Positions 36,090-48,239 of a stretch of DNA of 64,000 nt are shown one piece after another. The translations under genes and the position numbers were made by a program. Numbering within the stretch: position 1 is the first letter of the stretch; the number at the start of each line of letters is the position of its first letter. The notes under the pieces are model-generated. The model was not told where the DNA came from. It ran no database searches and worked only from the letters and a program-made list of their open reading frames with translations. The stretch is from Hyaloperonospora brassicae. Taxonomy: Eukaryota > Oomycota > Peronosporomycetes > Peronosporales > Peronosporaceae. Location: contig CANTFL010000634.1 in assembly GCA_947650285.1 (NCBI GenBank), forward strand, positions 1-64,000, given 5' to 3'.

Positions 36090-36835
36090 CCAGAGAATCA
36101 AGTAAGCACAGGAAGAGGAGAAGTGGATCGCCAACCTGAAGGAATTCCTGGCCGGGGACATAACAAAGTTGAGTATCGAAAAGGCAAATCTATGTGCTCG
36201 GATCGCGTCCGAGTATAAATTCGAAGAGAGCAGACAATTTTTTTTCTGCTCTCGATCAACGGAATATCAAGACAGTCGCGTGGAGCTGGTTCGTTTGGTG
36301 ATACCATAACTACTGTAGCAAGATTTCCTACATCACTACCACTCCAGTCTGGGGGGTGGTCAGCAAGGGCTAGGCCGAACCTACCAACAAATCCGGTCCA
36401 ACTTTCACCTGGAGATGGCTCTATCGGCGTGTCCAGCGTTACGTGGAGAGATGTGATGATTAAAGACGTGAAAAGAAAATTTTTCTCTTCGCGGCAAATC
36501 TCCGGGGAATATCCAAGCCACTTACTCGTTACAAATAATCGCGATGGATCACATACAATCATGACGCGACCTTTCAAAATGAATACCGAGTTGCTGTTGT
36601 GGATGGATCCGTTCTGAGGGTACGTGATAGCCAAGTCGATTTCCTCCAGAAGTGCGCAAACGATCGCTGAGGGTTACGAATAGTGTGTGTTTCGAAAATT
36701 TGGAGCTAGTGTAGCGATACGCCACGATCGAGATCAAGGGTACATGTCCAATTTCTTCCGAGCGTTCAAATTGATCGGGTCAGCAAGAATTGCTTCGAGG
36801 TGATGCAATCACACGAAGGAGTGGTGGAAGAATAG
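36090..36835 (+). pseudogene. Integrase of element E with internal deletion
   Basis: The N-terminal zinc-domain neighbourhood is readable near 36320-36420 (LHHYHSSLGGGQQGLGRTYQQIR). Core sequence follows at 36585-36770 (ELLLWMDPF, GYVIAK, RSAQTIAEGYE, VFRKFGASVAIRHDRDQGYMSNFFRAF). Immediately after, the sequence jumps to FEVMQSHEGVVEE and a TAG at 36833-36835, which is the very C-terminus of this pol family. The rest of the core, the C-terminal domain and the chromodomain are deleted. A 178-codon open frame on the minus strand at 36098-36634 is only a shadow of this region. Confidence 0.7.
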
Positions 36836-37319
36836 CCGACCTGTAGACTTAAAATAGGCCTGTAAGAAGGTTGCAGAGAGAATACTGGGAGAGATGGGAC
36901 GTGTGGCGATCCATGTTATTGAAGCCCGATCGCAGTGGATATATATGAAACGGCAAATGAGATAATTAGATGTGTGTCGAACGACAAATGAGAAAAAACT
37001 GAAAAATTACTAAATGATTAATTTAAGAGAATTCCTGGATCTCTATGGTCTACTTCGTAAACATAACCGGGCAGGCGGGCGATCGAAGACCCTGGGTGAT
37101 CCTCAATGCAGATGCGAGACTAATAACGCCGGGATTCAGCTGATTTGAAGCACGTCAACGCTGAGATCAGCTTGAAAATGAATTTATGTGGATCTTCAAA
37201 CCCGTATACATGGACGCATCTTGATCGGAGAAGGAATATGCATGAAGAACGGATTTATAAGCAAGTCCAGGTCACAGTGTCCGTCGATCACCCCTGAAGG
37301 ATGAAAGGCAATAGATTTT
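36836..37319 (+). other. 3' untranslated region of element E, no gene seen
   Basis: This stretch lies between the pol stop and the antisense ORF region. I find no conserved motif or supported open frame in it. Confidence 0.4.
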
Positions 37320-39080
37320 TACACCGGGGTGTTGATCGCGATCGCCGCTGCTTCCGCTGCTAATAAAGCTGCGTTAGCTCCGGATTGCGATCGCGCTGCT
37401 CGACCATCAGATAGACGGCGTGAGTCGCTTACCACAGCACCTGTCGATGCCGGGTCTCGAAGTCGCGGTACATGGATGCTAATTGAGCGAATTAATCAGT
37501 GGCAGAAAACGATACCGGTGTAACTTGGCTACGGAATTGATTTCAAGACTCTTGCCCGTACAACGTCAAAACTTGGCCCGAAGTAACAATCCGTGCAATT
37601 CACTCGGATTCAGGAGGAGCAGCGATAAATCGAGGCGCGGAAAATTAAACATTTTCGGCCGTGTCGAGACCTTGAATAGGATTCTCACGTCTATATCTGA
37701 CACGCATGTCAAGCTGACACGACGTGCCGACCACGGGTGTGCGTGGTGGTAGGATCAGGGTACCCGATCGCGGTATCGGGAAACCATTCAGCGCGGGGTA
37801 TTCGGGTCGGAGCCAAACGGTTGTACTCAGCGGGAACAAGCAGAGCATTCTCTGTACTCGGCGTATCGCTGTCATGCTGACCGATCCGTCGGAGCTGATA
37901 AATGCTTCGCCAAAGAGGTCCACAATTAGAGAATGGGTGCGTCGCAGGTGGTGCGGATCCACTCAAAAGTGGGGGAGATCCAGACTTGGGACTGGGGAAT
38001 CCACTGGAATTGGACCGGCATCAATCAGGCAGAAGGCGGAGCATTGCTCGACGACCCACAGCGCTTTAGCGAAGAGCGCACTGAGACAAGGCGACCAGAG
38101 TGTCTTCTTCAGAAGCGTCGAATGGCTCTGTATCGGAGAGCGGTGATTCGCTGGCCGAAAGCTTCTGAGATCGCTTACATCCAGTTTGGGAAACGGATTG
38201 TTTTGTACTTGCGGTAAATTGAGGCGCTGAAGTCTGTGATGATCCTGACGTAGGTGTAAATTTGTCCGAGCATGCTGATCCGGAAGATCGCGCAAAGACG
38301 CGGGATTCCTTCCTAGTCAGGATAATTGAAAGATAGGAGTGGTCCAGTGGATCGCGGGGACCCACCGGCATACTTGGTCGAAGGGGTAATCACCAATTTC
38401 GTTCCGGATCGCGCCATCTTCGCCGCGCGGGAACGCTTGATCGGGAGATTGGATCCGTGGACCTGGATCGCTTGGCGGTTTCTGGGGTAGCGGAACGTAG
38501 AAAAGATACTCGAAAAAAGTTAAAGGGATCCAGATACCAATTGAGCCAAGTGGGTACGGATCCTGTAGTGATAGCGGACAGCTAAGAGACACTTCTGTTC
38601 CCAGCCCAATGCTTGACTGCATGATTGATTTACTTAAGCGTCCCGATCCGCGAGCTCTGATCGTAGCCGCTACAGCTCCGCCTCAACGCACTCTCGTGCG
38701 TAGAGGAGGTCTCAATATGTCTTCGACATGTCTTTAAGCGCCAATCGGGCCATTTTAAGTTTCTTATCAACTTTGTTAAAGAAAAATTTGTATTTGGATG
38801 CCTTTGCCGTTGCAGCTTAAGATCACCACCCAAATTCAGCTCCGCAGAAGCCAGGCGCGAAGTCAATGTCTCCAATTTCTGTTGGGAGATGATGGTTTTA
38901 CGAATGTGGCGATCCTCAGCTTGCTTCAATTTTCTTCTGGATTCTAAAAAAGCCGTCTTGATTTCTCGGACCACGTGATCTTGATATAAGAGACGTGCCA
39001 TCTTCTTTTGGAGCCCACGCGGCCTTTCAATAAAGTTCTGACGATCGGTCCGGATGCCGAGATAACGCGATTAGACATAG
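37320..39080 (-). pseudogene. Antisense coiled-coil ORF of element E (degenerate)
   Basis: On the strand opposite to gag-pol, 39070 to about 38640 encodes a charged, helix-rich protein (RTDRQNFIERPRGLQKKMAR, DHVVREIKTAFLE, QKLETLTSRLASAELNLGGDL, then KASKYKFFFNKVDKKLKMA after one frameshift and LRSELADRDA before a stop). The same protein in the same frame is encoded in reverse orientation at 63706-64000, with conservative changes such as LTSRLAAAEQNTGGDL, so the ORF is conserved between copies of the family. Towards 37320 the frame is broken, with serine-rich pieces such as SASESPLSDTEPFDASEED near 38130-38190. It begins near the 3' LTR and runs toward the pol end. Function unknown; no enzymatic motif seen. 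Confidence 0.6.
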
Positions 39081-39905
39081 GTCGCCAAACGTGGGCGATC
39101 TCGACGTATGATCGCAAATCCGTTTGCAGTTGGTCGATCTACAGTTTCTGGTCCTGACATACATTGGTTAAAGCGTGTTAATCTACAAAAACCGCGTCCT
39201 GAAGTTCCAGTTTATCGTAGAGTGTCGCGAATCCCGCAGTCAAAGATCGCGATCCAACAAGGATGCAGCACTCCCCCCCCGAGACAAAGGCAATACGGCA
39301 TGCCATCCGCCAGTCGAATCCGGCAGTAGAGGGGAATACAAAATCAGGTTATAATCTCCATTCTGGAAGGTGCGCACGATGCAGGATCTATGGACGTTGT
39401 GGGTGCACAGTCGATCGACACTGTATGTCGACCGTTGGTGCAGGGGGCGATTGTGGAGAAGCGCAGAAGAATAATGATGGAGATTGTGGTTCGCGCCAAT
39501 CGCATTAAGTGCGAGACATATTTTTTAGTGGAGTTCTCTCAGAGATATGCTCGTTGGCACGAATGATGGGATCACACGACTGAATGACAGGAAGTGACTG
39601 TGGGATTTATGCAGATTGATCTACCAAACGGTCAAGAAGGAGTATAGTAAAGGATTGACGACTGACGATCACGATCCGCGACCAAGGGCTTGTATAATCA
39701 AGTTACAAGGTTCGTATCGCTTAATGGGTGAATTTCAAGTAGAGTACTGGTTCGTTAACGACAATGGAAAATGGGTGAATTATGGAAGCAAGCTAGAAGA
39801 GTGGAGCGTCAATATTATCAAACATGCGAGGTTATAAAAGTAACGGCGATTCGACGGTGGATGTCCGATCAGAGAATCGAGAGATTGATCACGATCTACC
39901 CTGGG
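39081..39905 (+). other. 3' UTR of element E, conserved with a second copy
   Basis: It aligns along its length with the reverse complement of 62870-63480, for example ATGCAGGATC...GTATGTCGA, GAAGCGCAGAAG, CATTAAGTGCGAGA and GGCGATTCGACGGTGGATG. No gag-pol-sense coding is evident. It would hold the 5' region and promoter side of the antisense ORF. It includes a run of nine C near 39270. Confidence 0.5.
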
Positions 39906-40337
39906 TGTGTATTGCTTGATTGCGTGGACACATAATTGTGTGGATACATAATTGGTGTGGACCACATACCGCTATCCACTGCCCAAGCGATCCACCCCCG
40001 AGCGATCCACCACGGAGCTATCCACTATGGAGCGATCCACCACCTAGCGATCCCTCACGTAGCGATCCACTACCTAGCGATCCACCACGGAGAGATCCAC
40101 TATCGAGCGATCCACCACCTTGTGATCCACTATAAGGGATCATTACCCGAGCGATCCACCACGTAGCGACCCCCTACCTAGCGATCCGCTACGGAGCGAT
40201 CCGCCACCCAAGTATCTGCTGTGGACCATATGATGCACGAGGTGAATGAAATAGGCAGGCGATACGCAACAGTGATCTAGCGAACAGATGAGCATAGTCA
40301 TAGGTTTTAAGTTTGGGTGACCGACATTGAACAGAAT
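39906..40337 (+). mobile_element. 5' part of the 3' LTR (type B) of element E
   Basis: It begins TGTGTATTGCTTGATT after a CCCTGGG run that could be the polypurine tract. It contains a minisatellite and ends where an A-family LTR is inserted (ACAGAAT, then TGTGACAG). The counterpart at 62246-62869, reversed, shows the uninterrupted sequence continuing ACAGAATTGAATTTGC. The LTR start is assigned from the copy comparison and is uncertain by a few bases. Confidence 0.55.
39977..40210 (+). repeat. Minisatellite of AGCGATCCACYAC-type units
   Basis: About 14 imperfect units of roughly 16-17 bp built on GCGATCCACCACGGA, with most variation in the last bases. The same minisatellite, in reverse orientation and with different copy number, lies at 62650-62815. 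It is internal to LTR type B. Confidence 0.85.
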
Positions 40338-42129
40338 TGTGACAGAAAGCCACTAATCGAATTTTTAGAACGTAAATCGGGGACCACCTTATTAAGACGT
40401 CGCTTTCTGGCGGAAAACGTCACCAAGCGATGTATCAATCCAATAGGAAATGAAAGATGGTTCCAATGGGGATCAGCGATCCGATCCAACTGTCGCCAGA
40501 TTGATGGACATGGAATGGTTTGGGACAAGGAGCAGAAATTGATGATTGTAATGGACCAATCTGGGACGAGTCGCAGATATGTATGATTGCCAAATGTACT
40601 TCTGGGACGAGGTGGTGCAATATGACTCTGTGACGAAGGTGTAACATCCGGCAGATCGTTGACACTCTATACCGGTCCCGAAATGGCGGTACTGATTTTG
40701 GTTAATTAAACCCGATCTGGAAACGGGGATACTCATGGAGATCCAGGGAGCTATGTGGAGAGCCTTGTGGACCGGATAAACCCGGGAGGATGATATTGGA
40801 GCACGTACGGTAAACAGAAAGCTATTTACTGCTGAATTATACCGTACCGATCCTCAACGATCTCTAATTGGGAACCATATCGGTCATGTTCTATGTTGAT
40901 TATGGATATATCGCTAATGAGTCTACTGGATCATGATAAATGCACTCGATAAAGGTCCCTGAGCGATGTCTTGAAAGTCCAGACCGGACGGGGCAGTGGA
41001 AGCCGGTTGAATTGACGTCGCATAAATGGATTTAGACACATTTAGTCTTTGAGTACCACTTATTGCTCTTTGGTACCAAAATTGGGTATTGGGTACCGTA
41101 TATAAAATTTGGTCTGTTGTAAGCATTTGGGCACGATATCGAAAATATTGACGCTATTTTTGGAGTACAGGTCATGAAATTTCAACACGTATTCACGGGG
41201 GCGATTGTAATTTAGAGGTGATATCGGTTTGTAGAGTGACATACAGTTTGGAATAGGCTATAATATAGGTTGGCTAGTAATTTGGATGGTTAATAAAATA
41301 GACTTGATCTCTACTTCTTCTGATTACGAAGCGCGCTCCCTCCCTCTCTTATAGGCAAGTTCTTCTTTGGCTCCCTGACGGTTTGAGGCACGCGTGTTGC
41401 TAGGACATTGAAGACCGATCTTAATTTGTTGGCTAAGATCGAAGAGAGCGATACCGGAAGATCTAGTCCGAAGAGATCAAGATCTCACACTTAACTCAAC
41501 TGCTAGAATGGCAGCAACAACGGAAAAGGACTGAACACAAGATTGCGAGAGGCACAAGTGGTCAGAAGATCTGGACAAGGCGTTCAAGACAAGACCGAGC
41601 AAGATCAAAGCGATCTACTAGACATATCGGCGTGTTTCATTTTGGCGAAACAAGCAACCGATCCGCCTACAGAGCGCACTTTCCAGTAAGCTCGGCCGAT
41701 CCAAAGAAAAGATCGGACCGATTCCAAGGCAAGATCGACGCAAGACTATTATTTGCTGAGTGAAGATTTCCGCAAAGAGAAGACCCCGATCCCGAAGACG
41801 AGTCGAGATCGGTGCGATTCAAGATCGAGATCGCGACATCTCCAAAGAGAGATCGCCGCGGCTTAAGATTGGGATCGCAGAACCCCCGTTCGTGGTGTGA
41901 AGATTTCCGCACTGGAAGCAAACGCTCAACCCCAAACCTCTCAGCGAGATCGACATCTCCCAACGCCATTACGAAGAGCTCAAGCCAGCCCAATCGACGG
42001 GTACACAAGGTGAGCACAAGGCTATACAACAATGCACGGATCGGAGTACCCCCTCCGTGAGTCGGCAAGTCCGAGAAAGTGGAAGATCGACACTCACACA
42101 ATCAATTTGGTAAGATCGACTGAACCACA
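40338..42129 (+). mobile_element. A-family 5' LTR (40-kb copy)
   Basis: 1792 bp from TGTGACAGAA to GAACCACA, homologous to the array LTRs and to the solo LTR. It is followed after one base by a PBS and then gag, so it is the 5' LTR of an A element that still has its 5' end, unlike the array units. Its last 200-odd bases match the terminal array LTR (26860-27090) better than the inner array copies do. Confidence 0.85.
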
Positions 42130-43444
42130 ATGGTGCGCGTGCCCGGAACTTCTGAGGCCTCTAGAATAAACTGTGAGTCCACTGGGAAAGATATCGAGAT
42201 AGACCAAGAACCTGGGACTGAAGTGTCAGCGACAGAAGGATCGACGCAGACGCGCAATAGCACGAGATCCCCAAATTATTAGTGTGTTGGGAGGTACTCT
42301 GATGAACTGAAAATGAAAGAGGAAGATCGAGAGATCGATCTGGAAGAGAAACCTCAATCCTTTCCTAGGTTTTTCTCAGGGACCACCGCAGATCGCTCTG
42401 CAAAGATCAATCTGCTGGATGAAAGTCCAATGGTGAAAACCAACCGGTTAAAGCCAAACCCTATCTCCTCGTTAACAGGTCACCTGACCTCAAGTTGAGG
42501 AAGACGATCGAGATTTCTGCTACACCGGGACGAGCTATGATGAGAACGCTGTGATCGTAAGACAAAGATCGCCAGATTGACCAGACCGTAGAATCAAGGA
42601 TCGGAGACAAAGAGTAATACGGTCAAGAACTGGACGAGATCGCGGTGTCACAGACAACATATGACCCAGTGAAGATCGCATCCAGAGAGGCCGGAACGTC
42701 AAACGAGACGTGGAAGCATGCGAAATGGCAATGCGATTATAGCCTCTTGAAGACACTGCTCAAGACAGATTCTGTGTTTAAGGTTTTACAGCTCAACTTG
42801 ATCGAACCTCTGGATAAGCCCATCTCGATCCCGCCGCCCGTGACTAGCAAACATGACGCGATTAATTTGATTTTTCGGATTTTACAAGACACAGGCTACT
42901 GCTCTAATGCTTTCAAGAGAGATGACCTGCTGAGTTGCATCTTGTAACAAATATAGGACACAGTAAGTGAGTTCTTATAAGTCATGAGACTGCTAGTAGG
43001 CAAGACCACTACTCCTAGTAACGAGATCGCCATACCCCTGGATTCAACTCTAGAGCACCTTTCGCGATTGCTCCAGTATGCCTCAGCTGACTCCGAGATC
43101 GAGTCAGATGGGTCCATTATCATTCGTCGGATGTCTCTAGGACCATCGAAAGGATCGTATTTAAAGGACAGGATCAGCAAGGTCAGGATCGAAGCCTTTA
43201 GAGATATATCCAAGATCGACACACAACCAAGGTCGACCGGTGCACCCATTAAGCTGGATGATTAGGAAGAGGGCGACCTAAATCGTTTCTTCAATACAGC
43301 AATGGAGATCTACGAGTCGGATCAACGAACCACTTAGTGAATGAACCGACAGCAAAACCGTCACTCAGATCGCCGTACGTTTATCCAACCTTCGCAAGAA
43401 AACTACGACATACCGGATGTGGATATGGGATCGGTTGAGTCTAA
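42130..43444 (+). pseudogene. Gag N-terminal part of the A element (broken, truncated)
   Basis: The ATG at 42130 opens MVRVPGTSE, parallel to the E-family Gag. Later blocks include an open frame at 42645-42945 (VTSKHDAINLIFRILQDTGY) and, at 42984-43265, LEHLSRLLQYASADSEIESDGSIIIRRMSLGP, which corresponds to MSLGPKG in E. The region PDVDMGSVESN just before 43444 matches PDVGMESVDS of E at 29023. Stops and frameshifts separate the blocks. The copy ends where the family C LTR begins. Confidence 0.7.
42131..42148 (+). other. Primer binding site of the A element
   Basis: TGGTGCGCGTGCCCGGAA begins one base after the LTR. It shares 15 of 18 bases with the E-family site at 27812. The preceding A plus TG forms the gag ATG, as in E. 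Confidence 0.7.
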
Positions 43445-44286
43445 TGTAATTTACAGAATTTCAGTCTCGGGATAGTAGTTCGGCGACTCAAGTGTCAGCG
43501 AATCGGGTGTCGACGACTCAAGTATCAACGACTCGGGTGTCGGCGACTCAAGGGTATAGCAGAATGCGAGAAGATCGAACGACAGATTCATCACTATATT
43601 TGTATAGGAACTAGGGAAGGACAGAGAGCCATTCAAACTGGCTCTGCGAGAAAGCAAAAGAGATAAATCAGTACAGTGTGGATTTTTAAGTCAAAGACAC
43701 GCGTACACTTAATTTTAGTCCCTGTGTGGGCTAGATTATGCCAGCCGTCGAACCTCGAGAGGCATAGCTTGTAGTGGTATCGACTGGTAGCACCAAGATT
43801 TACGGAATGCCCGGGTTGGGCAGCGCTCGCTACTAGCGAAAGAAAGAGCCTCGTCGACGACGGGTCAGTGCCCAACAGCCGGCACTGTTGGAGTCTTGTC
43901 AAGTGACAAGCCGGTGACTCAATATACGGCACTGTTGAAAGTCTTGTAGAGCGACAAGCCGGTGGGCCTCAGCCGAGGGCACTGTAATTCTTCTAGTCGG
44001 GCGTTCACTGCGGCCGGTGATCTGTAAAAGCGCGTGCGCGTCGGCTTCCATCCTTTGGTGTGAAGTCACAGGGAGTGAAAGGTGTAGAAGCTGCTGAGCT
44101 CAGGTAGACTTTTGGAGGAATTGGTTGTAAGGAATCCGCTAGGTGAGAGCCACAACTGAATCCCGAAGGGGCGAACCGCGAGAGATTACCCTCACGTACT
44201 AGCCCGTGCGCCGACTAAGCTCGGCGATTAATTTGTTTGTGCGTTGAGGCTGTTGTATGACAGATTTGACTAACTACGATACCACA
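43445..44286 (+). mobile_element. Family C 5' LTR (start tentative)
   Basis: The right boundary is fixed by a PBS two bases downstream. The left boundary is placed at TGTAATTTACAG because recognisable A-family gag stops exactly there. There is no second C LTR in the window for comparison. It contains a short tandem repeat (43479-43555) and a pair of direct repeats (43880-43990) that fold on themselves. Confidence 0.5.
43479..43555 (+). repeat. 15-bp tandem repeat, about 5 units
   Basis: Units of the form CGACTCAAGTGTCAG and CGACTCGGGTGTCGG follow one another without gaps. Alternate units carry AAGT or GGGT, giving a two-unit higher-order pattern. Confidence 0.75.
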
Positions 44287-44288
44287 AC

Positions 44289-44306
44289 TGGTGCCGCGAC
44301 CCGGGA
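44289..44306 (+). other. Primer binding site of family C
   Basis: TGGTGCCGCGACCCGGGA lies two bases after the LTR end (ACCACA, AC, TGGTGCC). It starts with TGG and is close to sites complementary to tRNA 3' ends of the TCACGGCACCA kind. The tRNA assignment is not certain. Confidence 0.7.
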
Positions 44307-44440
44307 ATTTAGGGTGCAATTTTTTAGCAGGTACCAAACAACTAAAAACGAGCGAGATGGTCACCCATTCCAAACAAGCGAGCGGCGGAACCTCAGCGAT
44401 AGCTGGAAGATCGTAACGCGCTGAATCGAACTAAGCATCA

Positions 44441-46731
44441 ATGAACGACACCGAAGTTAAGGTGGAAGTCAAGAGAGAGCGTGGAATCGGCGAGTTCAAA
44501 GGAGATAACCACGGGGAGGATGAACAAGGTGGAAGAGAAGAGTACAACAGCGGAGGAGTACTCGAGGAAGATTTGGAAAAGCGTGTACTACACGCGGGGC
44601 ATGTGAGTCGCGTGCAGGCTATAAAGGCGAAACACGCGCAAGCAGCGAGATACTTCGTGCAAGCTGAGCAAGTAAAAGGAGATGACGACGAACTAAGGCT
44701 GGGGGTAAAAGAGCTTCAATCAGCCATCTCTAGGACTTCGAAGAAGATCTTCACCCCTCATGCAAGCCGGACCCTCCACCAAATTGCCGAAGAGATGAAG
44801 AGGAGCAAGTGGATCAAGAAGCTCGACATCGAAATGTCTAATCAAGCGAAGTGGTCGGAAGTCAGCACTATGCTAAACATGACCTGCACCGTCTAGAGCA
44901 TTGAAGCACTCTCGTCGTACACGTTTTACCTCTTGCGCGCGATGGGATACAAATTCAAGGTGTCGCAGGACCACAAGTTTGCTGAGGCAATCGTTAGCCC
45001 ACGGGTGGTCAAAAAAGAGATGGATGAATGGAGAGACAAGCTCAGAGACGCGTTTGGAATCGATGCGATCCCAAGCTTTACCCAGACGATGCAACAGCTG
45101 CACGGGGATGCCTTCCCGATGGAAGAGGAAGGACCGATACCACCGCGTTATAAATTTAAAGAAAGGGCAAGCGAGACTCAAGCGTGGAGAATGCTCGCAA
45201 AGGTGAGCAGGATGAGACAGAACAGGGGGCATCCCCCGAGTGGAGAGATCGCCTTACGTGGGAGACGTCTACATTGAGAAATTAAGGTCTTCTCTTCCGA
45301 CGAGGGGAAAGAATTCACTAATGAGGGAGAAAATGGACGAGGACGTTATGACGACGACGACGACGACGAAAACTGGACTCGACAGCAACGTATAATCAAT
45401 TCAACGATTAACTGCAATCGTCGTTTAATTTTTGATGGATCCTGGAGTGTCCGAGGACAGTAACTCGAGATACGGACGCATTCGCCGCTGGAAAAGATTG
45501 CCAAGTTTGAAGGAAGACGTTACCGGTCCGACGAGGCTCTCGAGTGGATCAACAAGACGTTCCCTTACGAGATAAAGTGAACGTGCAAACCCCAGAACGA
45601 CTGGTGTGAGCCATTTTTGTTGAGTTTGGGGACGGTAGCCAAGAGTTGGTATCGACAGTTGTCGAAGAAAAGGCAACGGACATGGAAGTTGCTCAGCAAG
45701 TCGTTTTTGAAGTATTACTGTTCACAGTACGACCAGTCGGCAAGGCCGAGACACTACTCGGTGAAGCGTCAAGAATACGAGCATGTGTGCGGCTTCCTCC
45801 TCCATTTGAATGGATATGCACGTGCATCTCAGATTCAATACGAGAAGGGAGGTGCCAAATCCGAAGATCATGTGATACATTTTTTGATCAATTGTGGAGA
45901 CGATGACTTGATGGATTGTATCTATCCTCAACGAAATGTTAATATACATCGAGTGGAACAGATCATCAGTCATCGCTTGCTGGAAGAGAATTGTAAGAAG
46001 CAGCGAGACCGACTGAGCAACAATCGAATGTTCGATTCCCACAGAACGCGTTCCGAGTCAATCGCCGCCGAGATAGTAAAAATGACAGTGCTCGTCGATC
46101 GGAGAGCCGACGAGATGACAGGATCGATGATCACCGATTCGATTATTGGGAAAGACGCGATGAGTCCGGATTCCTTCACCGGGAAAGACGTGACGAACAT
46201 CCCTTCTTCAATAGAGACAGACAACCACGGCGCGAAGGGCGGATAGAGGAAAACGAGCGTGATAACAGCCGCCGTATTACCCTCGCGTCAGCGACTACCG
46301 ACGATTTACGAGCTTCAGTTATAGTATCAAAACTAGGACAATATGCTGATCAGTACGAGTCGCAAGATGAAGAAAGTGACTACGACTACTTAAATGACTG
46401 CGAGTCGGACCCTGACACCGATTATATGGAAGTGGGTAGAGAAGTGAACAGGGCAACGCTACCTACGGAACGCAGCGAGCCATTACGATCAGGTCCCAGC
46501 GCTGTGAGTCGGGCGGGATTACCAGCTGATCATAGTTTACGGTTAGATCAACGGAATCAAGTAAACCAGCGGCACCGACAGGACCACTCAAGAGACTGCC
46601 AGACATGGGGTCCCTGCGGTGCGTGCGGTGAGGCAGGCCACGACGCTCATTTTTTCAGACGCCCATGCAAGTTCTGCATACAAGTGAATGACGTCGGTAG
46701 ATGCAAACTGCTCACCGAGTTTATAGACTAA
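44441..46731 (+). pseudogene. Gag of family C (broken)
   Basis: The ATG at 44441 starts an acidic, lysine-rich N-terminus. The same frame runs to 46246 but is cut by TAG (44894), TGA (45275) and further stops near 45460 and 45578. The retrotransposon Gag core is at about 45500-45980: KFEGRRYRSDEALEWINKTFP, SWYRQLSKKRQRTWKLLSKSFLKYYCSQ, LLHLNGYARASQIQYEKGG, HFLINCGDDDLMD, RVEQIISHRLLEE. After a frameshift the nucleocapsid part follows at 46590-46720 (CGACGEAGHDAHFFRRPCKFC...DVGRC), a cysteine-histidine cluster probably binding RNA. A (GAC)6-type run at 45349 encodes an aspartate tract. Confidence 0.75.
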
Positions 46732-47149
46732 CAAAGTTTGTCAAGTCATCGGTTGATCGAAAAACTGTGCCCGAAGAAGTCCAACACATCTATTAACCAG
46801 GCAATTTAAACTAGGAAGCTCGCCGACTTTGACTGGGTCAGGAAACAACGGGACTCTACAGTAAGTGGAACCAGCAGTCGATGAGAACTACGTGTCCGCC
46901 TTTGTTGGAGACACAAGAAGGCCCGACGATGAAGTGTATAGAGGAAAGGTGGAATGGAGGACCAACCAGATCCGTTCTTTGCAGATGACCAGGTTGAAAG
47001 AGAAAGATTGATGGCTCGGATGGACGCATAGCGCGACTCTCGGCGACCTATGAAATCGGAGAAGCCAATTAAAAGGTTACAAGGGGAGCGACTAGGATAT
47101 GGGTCGTCCAGAAAGTTTGATTGGAGAGTGAGAATGAGAGCTTATGTCT

Positions 47150-47768
47150 AGGGAGCAGTGAATGATGAACGGACTAAGATACTGCTTGACACCAAAGCTA
47201 ACATCTCGGCGATCAGTGAGCCTTTCGTCTGAAAACTTAAGCTCTAGGGTCACATGAGCACGGACAAGCGGATTGACGTTCAAGGGATAGGGAAGTCAAA
47301 GGTGGTAACGACGTCAAAAGCTACAGTCAAGATACCCTGGAATGGAAGGTGGTCTATAAATTTGAAGTATGGACCATGCCACATCACGCGCAGGTGAATC
47401 TAATCTTTGGAACAGACTCAACGAATCAGCCAAAGTTCGTCCAGAACTCTTCTCTAAAACGACCAAGTCACCCGACGAACTGGTATCGCTGCTCAAGTGC
47501 GCAAAAAGAGGTCGACGAACAGGAGTGGGGCAGAGAAATCACAGGAGAACCCAGAGATACCATGAATGTCGGTCAACGAGAGTCTGAGGTATTTCAGCTG
47601 CAACGTCAACAACCACCTGGTTTCACACACGAACTGGGGGTTCGTCGATTGCCCGTACTAGTGCCTACGGTAATATACAACAGGAGGGGAAAAGCGACGA
47701 TGGCCCGACTGACATATCTTGCACCACGAGTAAAAACTGGCCCGGCTCATTTTCTGATAGCAGTGTAG
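47150..47768 (+). pseudogene. Protease and linker of family C (broken)
   Basis: Aspartic protease sequence is readable at 47160-47420: RTKILLDTKANISAISEPFV (the active-site triad DTG reads DTK here, so the glycine is lost), VQGIGKSKVVT, and VNLIFGTDS (usually VLGTD). An open frame from 47349 to 47768 covers the end of the protease and the linker (FQLQRQQPPGFTHELGVRRLPVLVPTV). The altered triad and stops make it inactive. 46732-47149 has no clear gene. Confidence 0.65.
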
Positions 47769-48239
47769 GCGCCACACGACACGCTTCCACGAGATGAGGA
47801 ATTTGTGCGCGTGAATTCGTTAAGGTACAGAGATTGGCAAGTGTTGGCATAAGAACACGTATTAGACAAAGAATTGCTGCGGAAAGGTAAGGATTTGTAT
47901 GAGGAATGGTTGTCTCGACAACCACCGGCCGTGGAATGACCGAATTACATACTACCGCGTGCCATCCTTCGTCGAGATAAAGCGACCACGGGTACACGAT
48001 TTCCGACCGATGAGAACGAGTGTGATCGAGAGACAGAAGACAGTATACTAAGAGAACAAGCCCGGGATGGTCCCACGGAGCAAAAGAGGAGCGAAACCGA
48101 CAGTGGAGATAGTCATTGCGCTGATTATCACCAGAAAATAATCACGCGTTTCAAGGATAAAAACGAAGACATCAGCATGAGATCGAACCATTCGGCAGCA
48201 GCAGCAACAACAACGTGCACTTATTTGGGCGATGATTAA

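Noticed and set aside
36098..36634. 178-codon open frame on the minus strand
   Set aside because: It is antisense to the recognisable integrase sequence of element E and has no motif of its own.
39977..40210. CRISPR-like array of short repeats
   Set aside because: Units are contiguous and degenerate, there are no unique spacers, and the context is a eukaryotic retrotransposon LTR.
45722..46224. Minus-strand frames of 84-106 codons in family C gag
   Set aside because: They lie opposite the well-recognised Gag core and have no domain.
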